Shown piece after piece: positions 1 to 4,603 of a DNA stretch of 9,140 nucleotides (positions are counted from its first letter, which is position 1; every line of letters begins with the position of its first letter). The stretch spans positions 1 through 9,140 of the forward strand of contig JAISAN010000041.1 of the NCBI GenBank assembly GCA_031266635.1. The letters are read 5' to 3'. A program made the position numbers and the translations under genes. The notes beneath the pieces are model-generated. The model was not told where the DNA came from. It saw only the letters and a program-made list of their open reading frames with translations, and made no database searches. Source of the DNA: Treponema sp. GTDB taxonomy: Bacteria; Spirochaetota; Spirochaetia; Treponematales; Breznakiellaceae.

Positions 1-42
1 GGCAGGCCGGGGATTATTTCCGGTTTCAGCCAGGAAGGAAAA

Positions 43-73
43 TTGACAGCCAATAACATGGGGATAGTATACA
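43..73 (+). promoter_or_regulatory. Possible promoter reading into the hairpin-repeat array
   Basis: A perfect -35 hexamer TTGACA lies at 43-48. Candidate -10 hexamers follow: TAGTAT at 65-70 (16-bp spacer) or TATACA at 68-73 (19-bp spacer). Neither -10 is ideal. If active it would transcribe the structured repeats that begin at 89. No coding sequence follows before 662. Confidence 0.3.
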
Positions 74-88
74 CCGGCGGGCTGGGGC

Positions 89-480
89 GCGGCAACAGCA
101 GCCCCGGCAGGGGCTGTTACCTAGTGATGTAACACACGCCCGGCGCACAAAAAATGCCCGGTATAACCAGTAAATGTAGCCCGGCTTCAGCCGGGCGTAC
201 GCGCCGCGGGACGCGGCAACAGCAGCCCGCCAAGGGCTGTTATTCAATGATGTAACACACGCCCGGCGCTCAGATAATGCCACAGTGCCCAGAAAAGGGA
301 GGCGGCCTTTAGGCCGCCGTATGCGCCGCGGGGCGTAGCAACAGCAGCCCGGCAAGGGCTGTTATTCAATGATGTAGCACACGCCCGGCGCTCAGATAAT
401 GCCACAGTACCCAGAAAAGGGAGGCGGCCTTTAGGCCGCCGTATGCGCCGCGGGACGCGGCAACAGCAGCCCCGGCAGGG
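89..480. repeat. Tandem array of a ~122-bp unit with two hairpins (3 copies plus a partial)
   Basis: Units start at 89, 213, 335 and 457, giving periods of 124, 122 and 122 bp; the last copy is cut off at about 480. Each unit begins with a hairpin built on AACAGCAGCCC and GGGCTGTT, then a conserved stretch containing GATGTARCACACGCCCGGCGC, then a second 7-bp hairpin with a four-base loop. That second hairpin is GCCCGGC/GCCGGGC with loop TTCA at 179-196, and GGCGGCC/GGCCGCC with loop TTTA at 301-318 and 423-440. Copies 2 and 3 are nearly identical, while copy 1 differs in the middle part. Both strands have open frames here, but these only read the repeat and resemble no protein. Uniform unique spacers are absent, so this is not a CRISPR. 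It may be a REP/BIME-like element or a structured RNA. Confidence 0.85.
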
Positions 481-490
481 AAGAATTAAC

Positions 491-516
491 CACGAACCCC
501 ACGAACAAACACGAAC
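491..516. repeat. Three CACGAAC heptamers
   Basis: CACGAAC occurs at 491-497, 500-506 and 510-516, with spacings of 9 and 10 bp, immediately after the truncated hairpin repeat. It has no coding role. It may be a protein-binding array or simply dispersed repeat debris. Confidence 0.5.
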
Positions 517-525
517 CTTTTAAAA

Positions 526-623
526 CAGTGCCAGGCACCCTTGCGCTACCCTTGAGATCTTAGCGTATACTTTGCGTCCTTTGCGTTAAATTCTTCATCG
601 AGAAAGGTGGCACCCCTGCCTTA
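526..623. repeat. Left flanking repeat block of the toxin-antitoxin cassette
   Basis: This block contains three pieces that recur to the right of the toxin gene. CAGGCACC-C-TTGCGCTACCC at 532-551 matches 1379-1398 with one mismatch. A 23-bp piece at 563-585 containing TTTGCGTCCTTTGCG matches 1552-1574 with one mismatch. GGTGGCACCCCTG at 606-618 matches GGTGCCTGGCACCCCTG at 1580-1596 apart from a 4-base gap. The perfect palindrome GTGCCAGGCAC lies at 528-538, and its counterpart GTGCCTGGCAC at 1581-1591. Confidence 0.75.
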
Positions 624-626
624 ATC

Positions 627-655
627 TTCCCTTTTTCTACCGTGTATGGTATACT
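627..655 (+). promoter_or_regulatory. Toxin-antitoxin promoter, likely giving a leaderless mRNA
   Basis: The -10 hexamer TATACT at 650-655 is followed by exactly 6 bases and then the ATG of the antitoxin at 662. The expected transcription start therefore falls on or next to the start codon, and no Shine-Dalgarno sequence is visible. At a 17-bp spacing the -35 position reads TTCCCT (627-632), which is weak. A GTAT-N3-ATAC palindrome at 644-654 overlaps the -10 and is a natural place for antitoxin autorepression. A related TGGTATACT motif recurs 50 bp downstream inside the gene (697-705). Confidence 0.5.
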
Positions 656-661
656 TATTTT

Positions 662-946
662 ATGGTCATAGAACAAACCATAGAAATACCCGAAAGTGGT
701 ATACTCCATTTAGATATCGCTCTGCCGTCTCCGCATCCAACCGGCGCGGCCCGGCTTGAACTTGCCATTACCCCGGCCGGAGAAGACCATCCTCAAAACC
801 TTGACCAGGTACTGGAAAAAATATGGGCTTTGTGCGAAGGTTCACGCCTTTCCGTTGACCGTTTCCTTGCAATGCGCCGGGAAGATACTGAACTTGAAGA
901 GGCAAAATTCCAGCGTATGTTCCACAGAACCGAAGGTAAAAGGTGA
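662..946 (+). CDS. Antitoxin of a VapBC-like module (predicted)
   Basis: This 94-residue protein lies directly upstream of a PIN-domain toxin and overlaps it by 4 bases (its TGA at 944-946 sits inside GTGA at 943-946). That is the classic translational coupling of type II toxin-antitoxin pairs. The first ~40 residues (IEIPESGILHLDIALP, then ARLELAI) look like a short beta-rich segment rather than an obvious helix-turn-helix. Residues ~46-94 are helical and strongly charged (SVDRFLAMRRED, EEAKFQRMF), as expected of a toxin-neutralising tail. The antitoxin would bind and inhibit the toxin and probably repress the shared promoter. I do not recognise its exact family, and the role is inferred mainly from position. 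The ATG has no ribosome binding site and lies where transcription should start, suggesting leaderless translation. Confidence 0.75.
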   Translation: MVIEQTIEIPESGILHLDIALPSPHPTGAARLELAITPAGEDHPQNLDQVLEKIWALCEGSRLSVDRFLAMRREDTELEEAKFQRMFHRTEGKR

Positions 947-1353
947 CCTACGTTCTTGATGCTTGTGCCCTCATTGCGCTTTTCAAGAAAGAACAGGGCG
1001 CCGATAAGGTCAAAAAATTATTGGATAATGCTCTTGCCGGAGAAGACAGTATGTATATGAGTACCGTCAATCTCATTGAGGTCTATTACGGCTTTTACCG
1101 TGAAATGAAAAAAGAGCAAGCCGGACTTATTCTTGAGCAAATTTATAAAATGCCTATACATTTTATAGATGCCATTGATACAGCTGTTGTTAATGAAGCC
1201 TCCCGTCTTAAAGCCCTGTATTACATCCCGCTCGGAGACGCTATTGGTCTCGCAACCGCTGTTACTATCAACGGTACTTTTGTAAGCAGTGATCATACTG
1301 ATCTTGACCCGATTGAAGAATCCGAACCAATCTCTTTTTTCTGGCTCCGTTAA
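943..1353 (+). CDS. vapC: PIN-domain ribonuclease toxin (VapC-like)
   Basis: This 136-residue protein has the length and acidic motifs of PIN-domain toxins. D6 lies in YVLDACALIALF, E46 in NLIEVYYG, D99 in PLGDAIGLATA and D117 in VSSDHTDLD. Together these would coordinate Mg2+/Mn2+ in the nuclease site. VapC-family toxins cleave RNA, often tRNA or 23S rRNA, when the antitoxin is degraded; the target here cannot be told from sequence. The GTG start at 943 overlaps the antitoxin stop, and no separate ribosome binding site is needed if translation is coupled. All four acidic residues are present, so the nuclease is predicted to be active. The C-terminal ~15 residues (EESEPISFFWLR) are typical of PIN toxins. 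No terminator is evident after the stop at 1353. The gene is complete. Confidence 0.88.
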   Translation: MTYVLDACALIALFKKEQGADKVKKLLDNALAGEDSMYMSTVNLIEVYYGFYREMKKEQAGLILEQIYKMPIHFIDAIDTAVVNEASRLKALYYIPLGDAIGLATAVTINGTFVSSDHTDLDPIEESEPISFFWLR

Positions 1354-1378
1354 TGGGACTCCTTCACGGGAAGAAAAA

Positions 1379-1398
1379 CAGGCACCTTTGCGCTACCC
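1379..1398. repeat. Direct repeat copy flanking the toxin gene
   Basis: This 20-bp sequence matches 532-551 at 19 of 20 positions. The two copies bracket the toxin-antitoxin module in direct orientation about 850 bp apart. The right copy abuts the amidohydrolase remnant. Confidence 0.7.
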
Positions 1399-1468
1399 GG
1401 AAATAAAGGACATTAGCGTCCTGAAAACCGTTATCGGCGGCGAAACAGTCTACGAAAGCGGTCAATGA
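1397..1468 (+). pseudogene. C-terminal remnant of an amidohydrolase gene (YtcJ/Amidohydro_3-like)
   Basis: This frame reads P-E-I-K-D-I-S-V-L-K-T-V-I-G-G-E-T-V-Y-E, then SGQ and a TGA at 1466-1468. The pattern (I)KDI.VL.T.(V/I).GG..VYE is the usual last strand of metal-dependent amidohydrolases of the YtcJ type, where it ends the composite beta-sandwich domain. Only about 23 codons are left: upstream the frame runs straight into the repeat CAGGCACCTTTGCGCTACCC (1379-1398), and nothing of the catalytic TIM barrel is present in the window. The rest has been lost or moved by whatever event placed the repeat and toxin-antitoxin block here. The match is short, so confidence is moderate. Confidence 0.55.
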
Positions 1469-1502
1469 GCCTATACGTCAATTTGAACCATTTAAGAGAA
1501 AC

Positions 1503-1603
1503 CGCAAAGGACGCCAAGATTTACGCAGAGAACGCAAAGCTACGGTTCGATGCGTATGCTTTGCGTCCTTTGCGAAAAAGGTGCCTGGCACCCCTGAATT
1601 AAG
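1503..1603. repeat. Right flanking repeat block with nested inverted repeats
   Basis: CGCAAAGGACGC (1503-1514) is inverted perfectly as GCGTCCTTTGCG (1563-1574), and CGCAAAGC (1533-1540) as GCTTTGCG (1558-1565). The block can fold into a long cruciform or RNA hairpin. It ends with the palindrome GTGCCTGGCAC (1581-1591). Segments at 1552-1574 and 1580-1596 repeat the left block at 563-585 and 606-618. The stop codon of the minus-strand gene ending at 1599 falls at its edge. The rest of 1354-1598 holds only the amidohydrolase tail and the repeat at 1379-1398. Confidence 0.75.
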
Positions 1604-2345
1604 CCAATTGAATTCCGCTGTCTTTGTCTTTTTCCGGTTTCAAAAATTCAAGATTAAAATTGGAATCATTGTTCAATTGCTTTGCCTTTTGCGGCGCCAT
1701 TGCATACCCGCCGTTATAAATGGCAGCGCTTATAGCAGTATTATCATAAGTCAAATCCGCCAAATCGTCAATCAGGGCCTTTAATTCCCCGCGGTCAGCC
1801 CCAATCTGCTGCAATAAATGGGCATTTAACGCTTTAATACGCGCTTTGTCGGTTGTGTCGGTAATTGCGGCACCTGTCCCTACGCCCGTTGCATTGTCCA
1901 TTTTTTCAAGCATAATTGTTTTTAATTCCTGTTTAATTGCCGTTAAACTTGCATCGGTTATAACGCCCTGTGCATCCTTACTTACCTGTGCAGTTAATCC
2001 CAATGTGGAAAGCAACCCTTCAATTTCAGCGGTAATATCCGCTTTTGTTGGCTCAACCGTCCCATACGCGCTGCCAAGCCGTTGTTTTTTGTCAATATAA
2101 TAGCTTTTCTGGTATGCCGCAAGCTCCGCATTAAATTCGCTTTTTTCTGTTCCCGTGAAAAGGGCATTTAGTATATTATCGACATTCCCGCCGTTTAACA
2201 TAATATTTGTCATTGTTTGGTTTTCAAAGCCTGCGATTGCGGAAAATTGCTCGTATGCCGGGTATTTTTCTGCTGCCTTAGTATATCCCAAGTTAAGGTT
2301 TTGGGCTTGTGTTTTAAGCTGCGGGAACCAATTCTGTATTAACAC
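1599..2345 (-). CDS. Downstream, out-of-frame half of the repeat lipoprotein gene
   Basis: This open frame of 248 codons starts (GTG) exactly at the end of the G10 tract and continues the lipoprotein frame if the tract gains one G or loses two. It is not likely to be a gene of its own: its apparent GTG uses the last G of the tract, and no ribosome binding site is correctly spaced. The predicted product is mostly helical and acidic, rich in A, L, K, D and N. Examples are residues ~70-95 (AELAAYQKSYYIDKKQR) and ~165-205 (KARIKALNAHLLQQIGAD, LKALIDDLADL). It contains no cysteine and no transmembrane segment. I do not recognise the family. As part of the fused protein it would be the C-terminal extracytoplasmic domain. 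In the present sequence it should not be made efficiently. Confidence 0.7.
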   Translation of the reverse strand: MLIQNWFPQLKTQAQNLNLGYTKAAEKYPAYEQFSAIAGFENQTMTNIMLNGGNVDNILNALFTGTEKSEFNAELAAYQKSYYIDKKQRLGSAYGTVEPTKADITAEIEGLLSTLGLTAQVSKDAQGVITDASLTAIKQELKTIMLEKMDNATGVGTGAAITDTTDKARIKALNAHLLQQIGADRGELKALIDDLADLTYDNTAISAAIYNGGYAMAPQKAKQLNNDSNFNLEFLKPEKDKDSGIQLA

Positions 2346-3166
2346 CCCCCCCCCATTCGGTCTTTCGCCGTGCCATCAAAGACATCCAGCCACTGGGTGG
2401 CGATATGATGTATCCCCCCCCAAGTTGTGATAAAATCAACATCCGTTCCGCTTGTATATTCAGGGATTTCAACTTCCGGGTTCGGACCGGGGCCCGTTTG
2501 TTGGTGCCCGTCCCTGTCGTATCCGTTTATATCATATATTTCGCCGGTAAACTTATTTATCGGGTCATTGATATCCCTTGTATTCCAGCCTGCCATATCG
2601 TAACCGTCAATGTCAACCCCGCTTCTGTTATAACCGGCCTCGTCATACAGTCCGCCGGTTGTTCCGTTTATAAGGTCATTTGGGTCGTTTATATTCCACC
2701 CGTTTTCATCATAATCCGGAAGTTCACCGCTTTGCTGATGGCCGTCTCTGTCGTATCCGTTTTTATCATACGCTGTCCCGGTAAATTTGTTTATAGGGTC
2801 TGCGGAATCCTTTGTATTCCAGCCTGCCATATCGTAACCGTCAATATCAACCCCGCTTCTGTTATAACCAGCCTCGTCATACAGTGTGCCGGTTGTTCCG
2901 TTTATAAGGTCATTTGGGTCTTTTGTGTTCCACCCATTTTCATCATATTCTTTTTGATTGTTGTTATTTGTAATTTCTGACCCGTTAGGGTTGGTGCAGC
3001 TTGTGGCGCTGATAGCCACGCCTACGCCTGTTACCGCTAACGCTGTAATTAACGCGCCCGCAGCAAACACTTTCCTTATATTCCCCTTTTTATGCTGTTC
3101 GGGTGTTTTTTTCTGTTCGTCCATCCCTGCCAATACCGCCAAAATATGCCTGTTGATCTTTTTCAT
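2339..3166 (-). CDS. Repeat-containing predicted lipoprotein, truncated at a G10 tract
   Basis: The start chosen is ATG at 3166, because TAGGAG lies 8 bases upstream (3175-3180); an in-frame upstream ATG at 3220 lacks this. The 275-residue product has a basic N-terminus of ~32 residues, then a hydrophobic segment (residues 33-56) ending A-T-S-C57. This reads as a lipoprotein signal with a relaxed spirochaete-type lipobox; a simple membrane anchor is the alternative. Residues 74-225 are two 78-residue tandem copies. Each is built of four YD..G(Y/W) sub-units such as YDENGW, YDEAGYNRSG, YDMAGW and YDKNGYDRDG. The aspartate/asparagine-rich D.(N/D)G pattern could bind calcium, but this is a guess. 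The reading ends D-R-M-G-G-G-C and TAA just past the G10 tract (2345-2354). Adding one G fuses it to the next frame, giving 522 residues. Surface exposure and phase variation are inferred. Confidence 0.72.
   Translation of the reverse strand: MKKINRHILAVLAGMDEQKKTPEQHKKGNIRKVFAAGALITALAVTGVGVAISATSCTNPNGSEITNNNNQKEYDENGWNTKDPNDLINGTTGTLYDEAGYNRSGVDIDGYDMAGWNTKDSADPINKFTGTAYDKNGYDRDGHQQSGELPDYDENGWNINDPNDLINGTTGGLYDEAGYNRSGVDIDGYDMAGWNTRDINDPINKFTGEIYDINGYDRDGHQQTGPGPNPEVEIPEYTSGTDVDFITTWGGIHHIATQWLDVFDGTAKDRMGGGC
2345..2354 (-). repeat. G10 homopolymer at the frame break
   Basis: Ten Cs on the plus strand give ten Gs in the coding strand, at the overlap of two open frames. G10 gives a 275-residue product ending three glycines later. 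G11 or G8 would read through to the stop at 1599. G9 would end after about ten codons. Tracts of this length are prone to slipped-strand change, and also to sequencing error. Confidence 0.9.
2414..2421 (-). repeat. G8 homopolymer inside the same gene
   Basis: A second run, of eight Gs on the coding strand (T-W-G-G-I in the protein), lies 60 bp upstream of the G10 tract. A +1 change here would shift into the downstream gene frame but meet a TGA before the G10 tract, so only the G10 tract can restore the fusion on its own. Confidence 0.85.
2492..2947 (-). repeat. Two 234-bp in-frame tandem repeats
   Basis: Copy 1 is 2947-2714 and copy 2 is 2713-2492 (slightly shorter). They encode residues 74-151 and 152-225 of the lipoprotein and are highly similar at both DNA and protein level, for example GTTG.LYDEAGYNRSGVD in both. 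Recombination between them could add or remove a whole unit without breaking the frame. Confidence 0.9.
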
Positions 3167-3319
3167 TTCAAATGCTCCTATAGAATCGATTCTTCCCCTG
3201 CTCAATTTACGACAATGCAATCCGCCGCCGCCTTCCCATACGGTGAAATGTTGAGAGAAATAATAATGATTACCGCGAAAAAATGAGAAAAAAAGTCAGA
3301 AATTAATTGAAGGTGAGTC

Positions 3320-3463
<144 letters not shown>

Positions 3464-3472
3464 AATAAGTCC

Positions 3473-3502
3473 ATAATAGGGCATAACAAAAATAAATGTC
3501 AA
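3473..3502 (-). promoter_or_regulatory. Near-consensus promoter upstream of the CT tract and lipoprotein gene
   Basis: On the minus strand TTGACA (3502-3497) is followed after 18 bases by TATTAT (3478-3473), i.e. 6/6 and 5/6 matches to the sigma-70 consensus. Transcription would start near 3466, run through the CT tract and reach the lipoprotein ribosome binding site after about 290 bases. It is the strongest promoter-like sequence in the window. Confidence 0.65.
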
Positions 3503-3556
3503 GCGACATATACCCCAACCGGGTGGTTTTGCTTTGAAGTGAGCCTTATATGTATT

Positions 3557-3669
3557 AGCGGAAGGAGTACTGCAGGGCGCACGGTGTCCGTAAGAAAAGG
3601 CCAGGCCAAAGCCTGCGTCAGAAAATGCGACAGCCGTTTAGCCCTGCGGTAAGGGATATTCCTTCCGCT
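3557..3669. other. Nested inverted-repeat structure, possible structured RNA
   Basis: AGCGGAAGGA (3557-3566) pairs perfectly with TCCTTCCGCT (3660-3669). Inside it GCAGGGC (3572-3578) pairs with GCCCTGC (3641-3647). Inside that are three small hairpins: ACGG/CCGT (3581-3591), CAGGC/GCCTG with loop CAAA (3602-3615), and a weaker GCGT/ATGC. The result is a closed multibranch fold. It matches no RNA class I can name. It sits in the 283-bp gap between the promoter at 3502 and the ruvA stop at 3786; the remainder of that gap (3503-3556, 3670-3785) shows nothing recognisable. Confidence 0.4.
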
Positions 3670-3785
3670 TTTACGGAGAAAAGTCCGGATACAACACCTC
3701 CGGGCCTGCCTTTACTGCGCGTGCGCCGCGCCGCTCATTCCCGGTACTGCGCCATTTGTTACTTCTTACCTATTATCTATTATTT

Positions 3786-4382
3786 TTACCCCGCCTGGCT
3801 CAACAGCACAATCGCTTCCCGGAACAGAATTTTCTCCCGCTCCGCACCTTCCGCGCCGGGAGGCAGGGACGCTTCCGCCTTTGCCAGCGCGTCCGCGGCG
3901 GCCCGCTTGTCATAGCCCATTTCCGCCAGGGCGTCCACCAATTCCCCGTAGGGCGAGGCGGCGGCGGGCGAAGATACGGCATGGGCGATCTTTCCCTTAA
4001 GGGCGAGGATCATCTTCTGGGCGGTCTTTTTACCCAGCCCCGGCACCGCTTCCAGCCGGGCCAGGTCCCCGGCTTCCAGGGCCCGTTCCAGATCCTCCTG
4101 GCCGATGCCGCCGAGAATTTTCACCGCCGCCCGGGGGCCGATACCCTCAACCTTGAGCAGTTCCAGAAACGTATTCCGCCGCCTTTCACCGGCAAACCCG
4201 AAGAGCCGCATCTGGTCCTCCCGGTGGTACAACCAGGTAAAAACCCGCGCCTCTTCGCCGGGGCCCGGCAGGGCGCTTAGATCCGTCACCGGAAGGGTAA
4301 TTTCCCACTCCACCCCCCCGGTGGCAAGAAAAAGGGTATCCCCGGATTTTTCGCCTACGATTCCTTTCAGACTGTTAAACAT
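3786..4382 (-). CDS. ruvA: Holliday junction branch migration protein RuvA
   Basis: RuvA binds the four-way Holliday junction as a tetramer and loads the RuvB motor for branch migration during recombination repair. The 198-residue length fits the family. The N-terminal OB-fold domain starts M-F-N-S-L-K-G-I-V and includes W-L-Y-H-R-E-D-Q-M-R-L-F-G-F (around residue 60). Next is the double helix-hairpin-helix domain, with V-E-G-I-G-P-R-A-A and V-P-G-L-G-K-K-T-A-Q-K-M (residues ~75-130). Last is the flexible C-terminal RuvB-binding domain from about residue 145 (ALAEMGYDKRAA). The ATG at 4382 was chosen because the family begins with MF/MI; upstream codons in the same frame would add 32 unrelated residues. 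No ruvB follows within the window. The gene is separated from yebC-ruvC by a divergent kinase gene and appears to have its own promoter. Confidence 0.96.
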   Translation of the reverse strand: MFNSLKGIVGEKSGDTLFLATGGVEWEITLPVTDLSALPGPGEEARVFTWLYHREDQMRLFGFAGERRRNTFLELLKVEGIGPRAAVKILGGIGQEDLERALEAGDLARLEAVPGLGKKTAQKMILALKGKIAHAVSSPAAASPYGELVDALAEMGYDKRAAADALAKAEASLPPGAEGAEREKILFREAIVLLSQAG

Positions 4383-4388
4383 AAGCAG

Positions 4389-4417
4389 AGTATATCCGCA
4401 AACCGGAAAACACGGAA
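4389..4417 (-). promoter_or_regulatory. Probable ruvA promoter, leaderless geometry
   Basis: TATACT (4394-4389) is followed by 6 bases and then the ruvA ATG. A 17-bp spacer leads back to TTCCGT (4417-4412). The arrangement TTCC-S-T, N17, TATACT, N6, ATG is the same as at the toxin-antitoxin promoter, and no ribosome binding site is seen in the 6 bases. Confidence 0.5.
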
Positions 4418-4531
4418 CCCCGCCTGAGTTTTCCGGGAAGCGCGGCATTCTTCCGGCAGACCGCGTGCGGCTTTTCACGGCGGGCCCGGTGGTTTGTTCT
4501 ATTTTCTTGTGCTTTTTTTTGAAGCCCTTCG

Positions 4532-4550
4532 TACTCCCCGGCCCGGAGTA
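4532..4550. other. Inverted repeat between ruvA and the kinase gene
   Basis: TACTCC (4532-4537) and GGAGTA (4545-4550) form a 6-bp stem around a GC-rich 7-base loop, 11 bp upstream of the kinase -35 box. It could be an operator for the kinase gene. A terminator role makes little sense between divergent genes. Confidence 0.3.
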
Positions 4551-4560
4551 TGTTTTAACG

Positions 4561-4589
4561 TTGAGGCCGTTCCACAGCCGCCCTATACT
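4561..4589 (+). promoter_or_regulatory. Promoter of the hybrid kinase gene
   Basis: TTGAGG (4561-4566), a 17-bp spacer and TATACT (4584-4589) make a good sigma-70-type promoter. Transcription should start near 4596, leaving a leader of only about 8 bases before the ATG at 4604, with at most a weak AGAG ribosome binding site. Confidence 0.6.
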
Positions 4590-4603
4590 TGAAATAGAGC
4601 TTT

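Noticed and set aside
26..355. Minus-strand ORF of 109 codons across the hairpin repeats
   Set aside because: It simply translates the tandem repeat, giving the same peptide pieces twice, is rich in Arg/Pro/Cys, and has no ribosome binding site.
89..480. CRISPR array
   Set aside because: The period of ~122 bp has near-identical whole units, with no short repeat alternating with unique spacers, and no cas genes are present.
3557..3669. Integron attC site
   Set aside because: The inverted arms lack the required GTTRRRY/RYYYAAC core motifs, and no integrase is seen.
3674..3691. GGAGAAAAGTCCGG, resembling the RNase P RNA core GAGGAAAGUCCGG
   Set aside because: None of the other conserved RNase P RNA elements or the long paired helices are present around it.
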